Below, piece after piece: positions 10,635 through 21,637 of a stretch of DNA of 64,000 bases. The stretch lies in contig JANVCC010000267.1 of assembly GCA_025345505.1 (NCBI GenBank), positions 2,135,596 to 2,199,595 of the forward strand, in the 5' to 3' direction. The notes below the pieces were generated by a model. That model did no database searches. It was not told the DNA's origin and saw only the letters and a list, made by a program, of their open reading frames with translations. Each line of letters opens with the position of its first letter. Positions within the stretch are counted from its first letter, which is position 1. This DNA is from Todiramphus chloris collaris (Eukaryota > Chordata > Aves > Coraciiformes > Alcedinidae). A program made the position numbers and the translations under genes.

Positions 10635-11773
10635 TTTATGAACAAGACTTATTGTTGCACTGGCAGATTTGTATAATGAGAAATATATTAAATCTAATGA
10701 AGGGAAAGTGCAGCTTTGCCAAGGCAGCAGCTTCCCACCATGGAGTGATTCCCTCTCCCTCAGCAGAGGAAGCTGGAGGATGCAGGAAGGCATGCAGCCA
10801 CTCTTGCAGCCTCCAGCACGAATGACAAAGGTTAAGCCATGTTGAGTATTTTGTTCTCGTTTTTTTTTGAGTAGTGGTGATGGCGAGAAGAGGTTTGTTA
10901 AGTGGTGAGTTAATAAATCCCCTGATGATTGTGTTGGAAGATGTCAGAGCCTCTGTCACTTGCTATAGGAGAACGTCATGGCTTATTCCATCGACAAGGA
11001 CTGACTGTAGGCTGTATTTTTTCAACCTCCACCAAATGAAAACGGCCTTCAGCCCACTAGTCGCGTGTTCATCGTCCTTAATGTTGAGGTTCAGGGTGGG
11101 AGGGCAGGGTGCCAGTTGGTGCTGGCAGTACATTCTGGTAAGAAATGTGTGAGAAGCAGTATCAAGGACAGAAATCAGAGCCAGTGGTTTTGGAGTAGAC
11201 ATTTCCTTATCGAGGAACAACTCCCCCAAGGCTGGAGACTTTTCGCTTTGCGAACAGGAGTGTGTACAACCTTATCTCTGTGTGCTCTATAAATCAGCGT
11301 AGCTCCATTACCTTCAGTTTAAATCTTGTCGTACATTGGCTCGATCTGCACAGTCTAAGCTTGCCTGGCTTGCTCCAGAACTGTTTGTGTGAAACATTAC
11401 CCCATGGGAAGGAGCTGCTGCTTTAAATTGAGACAACAAACGGAAAAGATGAAGATGGCTTAATGTATATGGCCAACATCAGAAGGATCTGTCTTCATGC
11501 AAGGTTTGGGCCCTGCAGTGTCAATGTTCTGGGCTGATCGGATGCCTGGGACTGTGCCTGAGCTAAAGGAGCTTCCCTTGTGCTTCAGGAAGAATTGTGT
11601 TCAATGTGGATGTGCCTTCAGTGTTAAAAGCTTGAGCGTGAAATCTTGATGTTTGTGAAGTGGCAGAAGATCATTTGGGCAGCAGAGGCTGCAAGTACAT
11701 CCCTGACTTCCTCTGCTTTGAATTGGTGAGGCACAGATTTGTGTCCAAAAAAAGAAAACTTCAAGCCATGTAC

Positions 11774-11794
11774 GGGGCGGGGGGAGGGGGGGGG
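11774..11794 (+). repeat. G-quadruplex-capable G-run cluster
   Basis: Runs of 4, 6 and 9 G separated by single C or A bases. This meets the usual four-tract rule for an intramolecular quadruplex on the plus strand because the 9-base run can supply two tracts. No promoter feature is evident nearby. Confidence 0.8.
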
Positions 11795-12669
11795 AATTTC
11801 CATTCCCACCCCACTAAAAGTATTGATTAAACGAAGCCTGGGGAAGATGGTGGAAAACAAGGCCAAAGAAGCCAAACATTGGTAAACTTAATTAAATTTC
11901 TAATGAAAACAGAGGCAGCCTGTGGTGATTGCTCTGTAACTGAGACTAATACCCCCAGTTGGGCTAATTTATCCCCCAGTGCTCTAAACACAGTGATGAA
12001 CTTAATCCATACTTCTCACATGTCAACAATTGATTCCTTTGGTTTTGGAAGCTCCTGGTTTGGATGTGGGAAGCAGCAGGTATTTGTTCGCTAGGGAGCT
12101 GTGGTGTAGGAACAGATAAGGTCCTGCTGGCGCTGTGGTGTTCTCTGGGGATCCTCTTTTCTTTCACAAGAACCCTAATCTGCACCAAACGCTTAATGAG
12201 CCTAACTCTAGATATTAATTAGTGAATTCAGCAGTTGGAAAATATCTCTGCTGGCACAAATGCACAATGGATGGAGAAATTCCTTCTGCCTTTAGGGGGA
12301 GTGAGACCTGCACAAGGCGAAGCTCAAACCATTTCTGGTGGTCTCATTTTTGGGCTTGACACTACAAACCTGACTGAAGCATCCTGCTCGCACAAAGCAA
12401 TCTGAACCAAAACAGTTTCTTTGTGAGACGCAGAGGCTCAGATCTGCAGACCTGTGCGCTGCCTTGATCCCCCTTTGTCATCTTGCAGAAGTTTTTAAGA
12501 TGTGTTTAAGCTTTTGTCATCTCTGCACACAGATAAATTCTGTTACATGTGGGAATTAGCAGAAAGGTCAGAGACGCTCTGATGCCTCTTCTGTGTATCC
12601 AGGAAACAAATTCTGGGCAAAACAGAAGGAAGAACAAACATGTAGTGACTTTGGCTCAGTTGCCTGTCA

Positions 12670-12850
12670 ATAATGTAAAGTCAGATCAGCTAGTTAGATA
12701 CAGTGGCTGTACCAAGTAAATACTGTCTCTGGCAATTAGCAACACTTAATTTTCAAAATGAGCTAATATAATCAATTATGTCTTTTAATTTGCCAGACAG
12801 TATTTTACAGGGTTTAATTTTCTGCTGCTACACCTTTCAAATTATCTTCA
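12670..12850. promoter_or_regulatory. AT-rich stretch styled like a conserved non-coding element
   Basis: Dense TAAT/ATTA homeodomain cores and AATTAG-type words, with no stop-free frame and no simple-repeat character. Deeply conserved vertebrate enhancers often have this texture. Conservation itself cannot be seen from one sequence, so the call is stylistic. Confidence 0.15.
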
Positions 12851-13580
12851 GGTGCTGTTTTGAATGTCATCACTGCTGCTTATTCCAACGCTGGCAGCAC
12901 TGAAGGTGCCCCCCATGTACAGCTGCCTCCAGCCACCCCCGGCACGTGCCAGGGATGTGTGGGCTGGGAGGAGGTGGCAGGAGGCGTCTGGGTCCACAAT
13001 GTGATCCAGCCTTTTTCTGTGCCATCAAAACTTTTGCCTTTCCACATCAATGGGTGTGAATGTGTTCTACTGCTCCAGGAAGCACGTGTCTGGCATGTTT
13101 TATCTCAGCCTGCTGAAGGATAATACTATTTCAGGAGGCTTTACATGACTAGGTTGGAATTATTACCAGCAGGAGGATATGCAGTATGCAGATTGTGAAT
13201 GGCATAAAGAGTGTGTGGATGCATGTATTTCTTTCCCTCCCTCTCTCCGAATCAGATAAGCTGTGCTGAGCTGCCTTGGGTTTGCACAGAATTTAGAATC
13301 AAAAGTGTAAAGAGGGAGCTGAAATTAAGGAGCTGCTTTTTAGATAGGAATTGCATACTCAGATAAACTATTGACCTACTGCTCTAATATTTTATTCATA
13401 GCTGTGGCTAGTAATAGGTGGTAAAAGCTGGTCATGCTTCCTCTTTTGTTGTCTTCCCCCAAGCAAATGCAGCACTCCTGGTAATTCAGCAGAAGGGAGG
13501 GATGGAGAATGGCTGAGTTTTAATGGTGATCCAGCTGGGGAGAGGTGCTGTGCATCCAGGCTCTGCGCTTCTGGTTACAG

Positions 13581-13675
13581 CTGATGAATGTTAATGGAGC
13601 GGAGGAACTCCAGGCTTATCTTGTGAGCTCAGGGTTGAGGTTATCACCTGGCAGTGGGCGTGAGTTCTTTGCTAG
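13581..13675 (+). other. Candidate 95-base internal exon, open in one frame
   Basis: The acceptor CTTCTGGTTACAG precedes 13581 and the donor GCTAG/GTAAGA follows 13675. Frame 1 is open across all 31 codons (begins LMNVNGAEEL) while the other two frames carry stops. The peptide has a plausible globular composition, but no family is recognised, and a single open frame in 95 bases is not rare. It could equally be a non-coding transcript exon or chance. Confidence 0.14.
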
Positions 13676-15104
13676 GTAAGATCCAGGGGGTGAGGAGGGC
13701 AGTTGCTCCCTAGCATAGGGCACAGCCTGTTTCTTAGGATGATCCCCATTTTGTTTTAATTCTCACAACTCCCTACTCTTGCAGAGACACAAGGTGTTGC
13801 TTCTGTGCTCAATCTCTTGCTTTTTCTTCTCTGCAGTGCAGCTTCCCTGGCATGTTGTGCTGTCCACTGTCCTGCAGTGGCGGTGGTTAGAGACAGGCAG
13901 GACTTGGTGTATGTCACCTACTCAGCAGACAGCTCTTGAGAATAGATTATCTCTAAATTCAGTGGGAAAAAAACCTTAAGCTGATGTTTTCCAGTTACTG
14001 GAAAGGTGGGGAAGAAGCTACCTCCCTCCCTGGAGGGACAGACTGTGCCTCAGTGGTCTTGTATCTGTTGTACACAGCACCTGATCCCTCTTCTGTGTTT
14101 CTTACCCACCAGCTAAGTATTTGAGGATGACCTGAAACGGAGCAGTCTTTTATTCTTACACAGTTTGGGCTTGAGAAACGCAGAGCACTGTTTTTGGTGG
14201 GACTTGTCTCACCAGGAGGCTTTGCTCATGCCTGGCCTAGACGGAAGAATGGCATTTCAATGAAAGCAATTATATTTATGCAAATACAGTGGATGTGTTT
14301 TTCCTTTATTTGCAACGAGTGCTGCGATTGAGAAAATGCTGTGGTTGACTACAGGGCCAGCAGGCACAGTTGATGTGCTTCCCTTGAAAGGAAACCCTGC
14401 TTTAAAGCAGCGTTACGGCCATACATGTGGAGTCATTCCACTGAGGACCTTTTCCATTCCCTCTCTCAAGCAGCTGTGCTCAGCAGGAGCCCCGAGCACG
14501 AATCCTAAGTCAACAGCAGACTTGCTGTGCGTCCCCAAGGTTCCTGTGGCGTTGCAGTAGCAGCACTCGGTGCGTACCGAGGCCGTTCTCCTCGGGAACC
14601 CTTTCTTCAGGAACTCCTCAAACATCCCCAAGTCAGCAGGTATTCAAGAAGTCCCATCCCAGCTCTGAGCTACTTCACATGCAGCTGCTGAGGTCAGAAG
14701 TCCAGATGTGAATGTAATGATTTTATTCAATTTACAGAAAGAATATGATTTCCTAAAACATGGGAATTAGCAAGCCAAGCCCAGAGAATGAAAATTGCCC
14801 AGAGGCTCAGATGCTCTGAAAGAATTCAGTAAAACTCCATCTAAAGTTAGTAAGGAACAGAACACAGCATCTATTTTTATTATGACATCCTTAAGGTCAA
14901 ACCAGCAACAGGGAGTGGAAGAAATTAAAAGGTAGTTTCTCTGAAGACACTATTTTACAACACTTTTTGCTTGTAGCTTGTTAATTTTCACAGCAGAGTT
15001 GCCTTGGGATGTGAATTAAAGAAACAGATGAAAAAAGTCTTGTGCCTCTAACTGTACCGAAGGCCCTGTGCATACTCCTGTGCCTTTGATGAGAAACATT
15101 AAAC
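13676..15104. other. No gene seen
   Basis: Unremarkable non-coding sequence. A good acceptor (TTCTTCTCTGCAG, ending 13836) has no matching donor at a normal exon distance. Nothing else supports a feature. Confidence 0.45.
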
Positions 15105-15340
15105 ATTTTTAATTTAGCACATCAATTTGAAAATCTAATTTTTTTAATGCTTTGTAGCAGCAGACGCTTTTCACGGTGCTGTCACCGCCATAGAAGAATT
15201 ATGAGAAACTTGAACCGCGAAAAGTAAATTAGAAAAATCTCATTTCGGTTACTCTAAAAAGAGGGGAAATTAGATTTTGATTAAAATCACTCACACATAC
15301 AATTTTAGGTAAACTAATTTAGCAAGACTGACTATATAAT
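15105..15340. promoter_or_regulatory. AT-rich conserved-element-like stretch
   Basis: A block rich in AATTT, TTAATTT, AAATTAG and ATTAAAA words, interrupted by short GC words such as CACGGTGCTGTCACCGCC and ACCGCGAAAAG. No open frame and no repeat family is evident. The mixture of homeodomain-type cores with isolated CpG-containing words is typical of vertebrate enhancers, but only a cross-species alignment could confirm it. Confidence 0.2.
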
Positions 15341-15885
15341 TTTTTTGCTTGCCTCTGCGTCCTTTTAATAGCAGCAGCCATGGCCTTGTGCTAGCAGCTT
15401 CCAGCACAGCCAGCGGGGAGTCGGAGCTGCTAAGCGTGGCCTTTTCCTCGGCCAGTTCCAAGGCTGTGGAGAAGAGCTACGTGTTTAATTCGTCAATGGA
15501 AGGGCAATAATTAAAGGCAAGAGTTTGAATTCCTGGTTGAAATGTGCCAGACTGGATATTTTCTGTTTCTTATCGATTTGCTTAATTAACTACAAGCACA
15601 GGCAGTCTGAGGTGCTCAGAATTCCGGTACCATTGGTAGGAGTTTAACATTTTGACTTTGGGGACAAGTGAGTGATTTCCAGAAGGCACTCGCTCTGCTT
15701 TTTTGTTCTAGTTGATGATGATTCAAGAGTTCTCAATGGCTACAGTGTGATTTTTCAGAAATATCTGTCGTTCTAAACTATTGACTGTATAACAGTATTG
15801 AAATCTGGACCTGCCGTTGGTTTGAAAGGTGCTTCTTGAAAGCTGTGTTGGATTTTTTAAATGCATTCTGTGTGTTTGAGTTCTG

Positions 15886-15935
15886 ATCTGGGGTATCAAT
15901 TATCAATCAATTCTCTATCTGGGGTATCAATTATC
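15886..15935 (+). repeat. 19-base direct repeat with 31-base period
   Basis: The 19-base word ATCTGGGGTATCAATTATC occurs exactly at 15886-15904 and again at 15917-15935, separated by 12 bases. Perfect identity points to a recent small duplication. Confidence 0.9.
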
Positions 15936-15959
15936 TGTTTTCCTTTCCTATGCTGGTAG

Positions 15960-16132
15960 AGGCATTAAGAGACATGTTTACAGGGCAACTATTCAGAATG
16001 TTAGTAAAACATTTTTGTATCGTTTTATTGTCTCTGCTCTATTTGTACAGTTCCCACACTTCTTGGGGGTTTATCTCTTTTACAAAGTACTTAAGGTTAC
16101 TGAGTTATGAAGGGATGCCTGAGAAGAGAAAG
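15960..16132 (+). other. Candidate 173-base exon, hydrophobic open frame
   Basis: TTTTCCTTTCCTATGCTGGTAG is a good acceptor ending at 15959, and AGAAAG/GTATTA is a fair donor after 16132. One frame, also startable from an ATG at 15950, is open throughout and continues to a stop at 16180 for 76 codons in all. A second frame is open for most of the length. The predicted peptide has a membrane-like segment (FCIVLLSLLYLY). AT-rich DNA favours Phe, Leu and Tyr codons, so hydrophobicity alone is weak evidence. No homology recognised. Confidence 0.12.
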
Positions 16133-16905
16133 GTATTAAAGGTCTCAATCTGTGCCACAGATCCCTGCAGCAGAGGCTGAGAGCACTGGAATCCCAGTGC
16201 CGGTGCTTTTGTCAACTCTTCCATCCCGTGTTTAAGGAACTTTGCTCTTGTGGCTTCACATGCAAGGAGGAAGGAGAGAAGGGAGGCGTTCTGCCCTGGC
16301 TGTAGGTGTACAGTGGTTATGGAACATCTCAGTAACTCCAACCCCTTTTTTTGGGCCAAGTGTGCAACTGAAGACAGCCTGATGTGGTGATCTGGCTGCA
16401 CTTCTGCATTTCCATAGAAGAAAGTGTTCAACTGGAAATAACTGATTCAGTATGTTACACTTGACAAGAGTTTGCATTTGACAACAACTCTGTGCACTGT
16501 CAGAAGTTTCCTAAGGCATCCTCCTTAACTGAGCAGGTCTCGGGTGGGCCCGAAGCGATAGATTGCATTGGACTGTTGCACAGGGATGAATTTCCCCTGT
16601 GCAGTCCTGGGGAGCGTTCGACTTTGAGGGTTCTGCTCCCCTTCATCAGTAACCCAGATGCAGTAATAAAATATGTACTTTTTCCCTGGATGGTTGGATC
16701 AACTAAAGTCAGCTGGCTTTTATCTCTTTTGCTTTGATTTAATTGGAATATCCTTATAGCAGAAATGCCGTGATCAAAGATGAGCTGCATAAAGTGCTAA
16801 ATGAATTGATTTGGTCCTAATATGTATGAGCTGCTTCTGTTTTTTAACTCCAGACCTGAACGTCTGTGAGAATATACAAATGACAGATTTTTTATTTTAT
16901 TTTAG

Positions 16906-17028
16906 GGACCTGTGAGGAGAGAGACACGTCCCTGAGGAGAATTTGAGATGAAATACTGTCTGCCTCTGCGTGGGGAGCTGAACACAGACCACCGGTGCAA
17001 GGGGAGTGAAGTGGAACAGCTCGCAGCA
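16906..17028 (+). other. Candidate 123-base exon with strong splice sites, probably untranslated or 5' coding
   Basis: TTTTTTATTTTATTTTAG ending at 16905 is an excellent acceptor, and GCAGCA/GTAAGA after 17028 is a strong donor. All three entering frames meet a stop within the first 45 bases, so it cannot be an ordinary internal coding exon. An ATG inside (about 16948, with G at -3) is then open to the donor for 27 codons. It would suit a 5' leader or alternative-start exon, or an exon of a long non-coding RNA. Confidence 0.18.
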
Positions 17029-18150
17029 GTAAGATTACATGCCCTCTGCATTGGCATGCGTGATTACACCAAATAGAGCAGTGTCAGGACCACAGCAGAA
17101 GGCATCGCAGGAGGGAAAAGCAATTGATATGCTAAACAAAATCATAAAGATGATGCAGGATAAGCTTTTATACAAAAATATAACCTTAAAGATGACAAGG
17201 CCAATTGACTCCGTATCCCAAGCCAGTTTCTCTCATCACCGTAAGCTGCTAATCTGTACAGAAGTATGAGAAATGCTGGTCTTTTTTAATCACTTATATT
17301 AAATTCTGCTTTATTCACTCACATCTGAGGGAGCAACGCAATCTCCCTGCAGGTAAATTTTCAGCTGGTTCAACTCAGCTTAGCACCGGGGTCTTGAATA
17401 GAACTGTAATTTGTACCCATGGCGAACCTGCCTGATAAGTGTGATGCCCGAGCCTTTTTACTGCTCTGGCTTTGAAACTGCAGAATGCTGGCATTGTCTC
17501 TTCCCCTCCTTCACAACATACTTCCTTTTTATTAGCTTGTTCTGGTCTCCTTAGTATATGGTTAAACTATTTTGGAGTTTTATTGCAAGATCCATAAAAC
17601 ACATAATTTACAAAGAACCTTAAAATCAGTTTTATTTCAATAATAACTATTTCCAGTGTAATGGTTCAGGTATAACTGCGAGTCAAGTGAGAAAACTGAC
17701 CTCTCTGTATGACTAAAACCTTTCGTACTTGAGCCAATTTTTCCTGGGACTAGATGAATGACCTGAGCACACTGACAATGGCTGAGTTTCTGGTAGCTAA
17801 ATGATTTTTTGCAAGGTGGCCACACAATCCCAGATGAGGTCACATTTATGCTCTGATCTCTCGTCCTAGTTCCATGTGAAAAGATAAGAACACCTTCTCA
17901 GACCCCTGGGTGGCAAAAATTAAGTGCTTAACTTTAAGCTGGTGTGCTAATCAGCCCCACACATGCAGAGCTTGAAGCCACGTTTACTGGCAAGTACTGA
18001 CTAATATATTCTAATGTATTGCTGAATGAGGGCCAAAGGTAGGAAGAGGCCTTATCTCTGAAGCACTGCCCTCAAAACAGAGAGGAAAGATGAGATTTTA
18101 ACTGGTGTGTAGGCTTTGCACAGGTCTGTATGGGGAAGATGAGCACCTAC

Positions 18151-18235
18151 CTGTATTGCACTCAGATTTAACTGGTGGTGCGGTCCCAGTTCCCAGCCTG
18201 AGATGCGCTTGGTTGCTCCAGGGGCCAGCTGATAA
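18151..18235 (-). other. Candidate 85-base minus-strand exon, open in two frames
   Basis: On the minus strand CAGCCCACTCTGCAG is a good acceptor before 18235, and ATACAG/GTAGGTGC is a strong donor at 18151. Two of three frames stay open for the 85 bases; one begins LSAGPWSNQAHL. No protein family is recognised. It stands alone, with no obviously compatible neighbour exon identified. Confidence 0.13.
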
Positions 18236-19256
18236 CTGCAGAGTGGGCTGTGCTGATCACAAGAAATAAAGATGGGGAAGGTAGCAGGTGTTCTTCTCTA
18301 ACAAAAGCTAACTGGGGGAGCGTGGAGCTGCACACAGGACTCCTCCCCGCTGTTAGGAGCGGCTGGCAGCCAGCGCACGTGTGCCCCGGTGACACCAAGG
18401 GTCACCTCATTACAGCAGGTGAGCCCTGCTGCAGCCCTCGGGGAGGGATGTGTCAAAGTCTGCAGGAGAAAATGCAAGTTGGAAGGTGCCTGTGTATAAG
18501 CCAGTACAAGAGGTAGCATCTCGTCGGGTGAAGGGGAGAAGATTGCTCTGTATGGCCTTAGAGCTGCGATAGCTCCTCACTGGTGTCGGAAGGAGCAAGC
18601 TGTGATTTAGTGTTGAGGCCAACGTCTGGAGCTGTGGCATCCTTAGCTCAGTATATTGCTGCTGCTTTTCTCTGTGTTCCCAGGGAGAAATCACCGTGTC
18701 CTAGCAAATACTACTCACTGGAGAAGGTCAGAAAAATTATCACTTCTGTGGGAAATAACTCAAAGGGAATAACAAGTTTTCTATTTTTCCCTGTAGGAAT
18801 TTTCTCTGGAAGAAAAAACAAAAATACTATTGCTTTTCTCTTCCCACCTTTCATTTGTTTGTCACGTTTTGTTTTTATAAATGGAAAAAAGGGACAGTTG
18901 ACTCACTGGAAAATAAGCTTTGCTTTTCTATAGAAACCAGAAAAAAATAGGTGGCAACAAGTTAAAAGGGGAGGAGGGAAATATTATTCAAAAAGGCTTT
19001 ATTTTCCCAGAAAAAGTACTGCTAGCAGGTTTGCCAGTTATTTTTAGGAAGTGCTTTTGGTGCCTTTGAGTATAAAGTGTCCTGAGAAAGCAGATGTTTT
19101 ATGTTGAAAAAAACAAATCCCGTGGTCTTTTGCTTGATGCATTGCAGTCTCTAGGCACTGGAAAGCACTGGGGAAAAAAAAATGTTGCTTTAATTTTGTA
19201 CATGAGAACGAGTTCTTAAGGAAATGTAAGAGAGCCCCTTTTCCTGCTCACGGCAT

Positions 19257-19332
19257 GGGGCAGCACTAGTTGGTGATAGAAGACAGGGGCAGCACTAGTT
19301 GGTGATAAAAGCCAGGGGCAGCACTACTCAAT
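19257..19332 (+). repeat. 29-base tandem repeat, about 2.6 copies
   Basis: The GGGGCAGCACTA unit starts at 19257, 19286 and 19315. The first two full copies differ at only two positions, and the third is truncated. This is a small minisatellite, possibly length-polymorphic. Confidence 0.9.
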
Positions 19333-20777
19333 GCCCGCATCCTGCTGCAGGAGGGCTTTGGGACACAGCCCAGCTCTACACCTAAGCCTGGAAGCCTGGA
19401 GCTGCTCCCAGTGCTCGGGATGGAGCAAGTGTTGTGGCTGTTCCCTGGTGCGGCGGCACGGGAGCTGCTTTGGCAGCACTCTGTGATGTGGGACTGACAA
19501 AAGATCCTCCATCTGGTTTTTTATCCTGTCTCGGGAGGAGTTTTTTCACGGGGGTGTCCTGAGGATATAAATTCTAAATTAATCTGAGTACCATACATGC
19601 TGAATCTTTCTCCCGAAGCAAATGCTGGCAGTTGGAGACCATCAGTGTCCCATTATTACAGGAGGATGATCTGAGCTCTCCGCGTGCTTGCCAAGGCTGA
19701 TATTTATTTCCTTCCTTCCCTGTATGTGTTTGGCCAGGAGTGCAGAGGAGCCAGTCCCCTTCCTACCCTGCAGCCACTTTCCAGAGCAGTGAATCATGCT
19801 CAGGCAGGGTTGCAGCCAAGCACATGTCTAAAGTCGTGTGTTTGGCAGCTCCTTTCATGCAGACAGGAGCTTATTAATGCCAACGGAATCCATGGTGATA
19901 GGAAGTGAATGTGGCAATGCTACCCATGGAGACTAGAGCTGCCCACTGTCACTTCATCCTGCTCCCAGGTGCTTGAGAGCTCACTGGAAAGCTAAGGAGA
20001 GAATCTGCCTGCTTCCCAGTATCACATTTACATGTAGGCACTAAGCATGGAGTAGGAAATTTAAGTAACAAATGAAAGGCAAATTAAACTGCCAGACATC
20101 TTTACTATATAGCTGACTGATAGGTGGTAGTATGTTCTTATTTATCTTAGCTTTGCTCCCGTGTACACCTTCCTAAATCCACAGAAAGTCTGTTTTAGTG
20201 AGATCCAGAAAGCATTAAAAGGAATTGGAGCCCATGGTTTATTGCCTTCTGAAGGAGTGACCAGCACAACACATCTTTTTGCTGCACAGGAACATTAACG
20301 TACCTCCCTGGCGGTGTAACTGCAGGCAGACTGCTCTCAGGAGACCCGAGGAAGGTATGATTTCTGCTGTCCCTGCAGCGCAACAGAGGAATATTTAAAT
20401 TCTATAGTTGAGGAGTCAGGCAGCAACTCTGAATAAACTGGTGCAGCCAGATTCTAGTAACCCCACAGGGATGGGCTGGGTGAACCCAGCGAGAGGGCTT
20501 TTCATGTGTGCATTGCCCAGCCTAAAGGCAAAGGTGGGTTAGAGTTTGTGCTTCGTTGCTGGACAGAGGCTAGAAGAGATTTTTAAATTAGATGGTGTGT
20601 CCTTCTGTCCATTTTTCCCTACTTGTCTATCTCTGTTCCTAGAACTTTAAGATAAGGAGGAAGATGTTGCTTAATATCCTTCTTGTGAGGATGTCACGCA
20701 GACCAACTTCCTTTTCTGGTGGTCGTGCTGAAGCATAGGTATGAAGTACCTGTGTGGTCAGTGAGGACATCACTTAC

Positions 20778-20846
20778 CTGGAGGAGATCATTCTGCTCAG
20801 CCCAGGTTGTTTTAAGTTGCATTGAAACCCAGAGTGCTTAAGTGCC
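20778..20846 (-). other. Candidate minus-strand exon with a near-perfect donor
   Basis: The minus strand reads CTCCAG/GTAAGTG, as close to the ideal donor as any in the window. A CCCACAG acceptor 69 bases upstream is ordinary. One frame is open across (starts ALKHSGFQCN). Without homology or a linked exon it is only a splice-site candidate. Confidence 0.13.
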
Positions 20847-21146
20847 CTGTGGGCATCGATACACCCTGCACACAGAGCTTGTTACATACCCCTCTAATAG
20901 CCCTATACTTCTTAAATCTCTCTGAGCTAAACCATTCCAAGCTGGAGTTTTGGTGCCCACAACTTCTCTCCTTGGAGCAGTTCCTTGCGTGGTGTTCTGG
21001 CTCTGCTGTGAGCACCGGCTGGGTGGGTAGAAACACGATGGGGGGTTGGCATATGGGAAAACACATCAGGAGAGGAAGGGGTGTGCAACCCTCCCTGCAG
21101 GAGTGGTGTAAGTGACCTGTTGGAGAGCTGGACTGTGGCCAGCAGC

Positions 21147-21206
21147 ATTACCTGCATTACAGGTGTTTATTATTACCTGTATTATAGGTATATATTATAG
21201 GTATCC
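21147..21206 (+). repeat. AT-rich tandem duplication built on ATTACCTG / ATTATAGGTAT
   Basis: ATTACCTG occurs at 21147 and 21172 (25-base offset), and ATTATAGGTAT occurs at 21181 and 21194 (13-base offset). The block is partly self-complementary (ACCTGTATTATAGGT), so it may fold. Small local duplication events explain it. Confidence 0.75.
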
Positions 21207-21610
21207 AAATAGCTTCAAAGCAAGTGCTGGGTTTGTGCATTACCCTTCATCCTTTTGTATGTAGAAGATGAAAGGGATGATTTCAAGCAGCAGTGGGGAA
21301 CTTAGGCAGGGACAGAACATACTGTTACTTATTGTGTAGGAAGAGGATGTGTCTAAAGGTAGGAACCATAAGCAAAACTACATAGAAATGCTCATTCCTA
21401 ATGGCATATGGGCTGTGCCTGGGAACACAATTTGCCAGCGTGTGTTCTGACTGAGTCAGGCCAAAAGCTGGACACACCAGAAGGCTTGTGGTCCTCAATT
21501 TCTGAGCTCAGGTTTTGATCTGCTGGACAAGTCTCCAGTCAAAACTGAAAGCTATCTAAAAACAATGGGTGAAGTTAGCTTATTTCATTAGTAATTGCAG
21601 ATTACTACTT

Positions 21611-21637
21611 CCCCCCCACTTCCCCCCCCTCCCCCCC
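21611..21637 (-). repeat. C-run cluster (G-quadruplex on the minus strand, i-motif on the plus strand)
   Basis: C runs of 7, 8 and 7 separated by ACTT and T. On the minus strand this is a quadruplex-capable G cluster. No gene feature is near. Confidence 0.8.

Larger units (their letters stand above)
5740..13580. other. Moderately AT-rich DNA without a recognisable gene
   Basis: No open frame here shows family motifs. It would be first-intron sequence if the exon at 5652 is real. Contents worth noting are an 18-base G run inside a 40-base purine tract near 5.98 kb, two good plus-strand acceptors near 10.24 and 10.57 kb, a G-quadruplex-like run at 11.77 kb, and an AT-rich conserved-looking stretch near 12.7 kb. 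Otherwise I see nothing that supports a feature. Confidence 0.5.

Noticed and set aside
10875..10905. T-run acceptor and AGTG/GTGAGT donor around a 30-base segment.
   Set aside because: The acceptor is a simple T homopolymer and the exon is tiny; chance is the better explanation.
18583..18933. 116-codon frame in AT-rich DNA with hydrophobic parts.
   Set aside because: Hydrophobicity follows from T-rich codons; no start context, splice context or family match.
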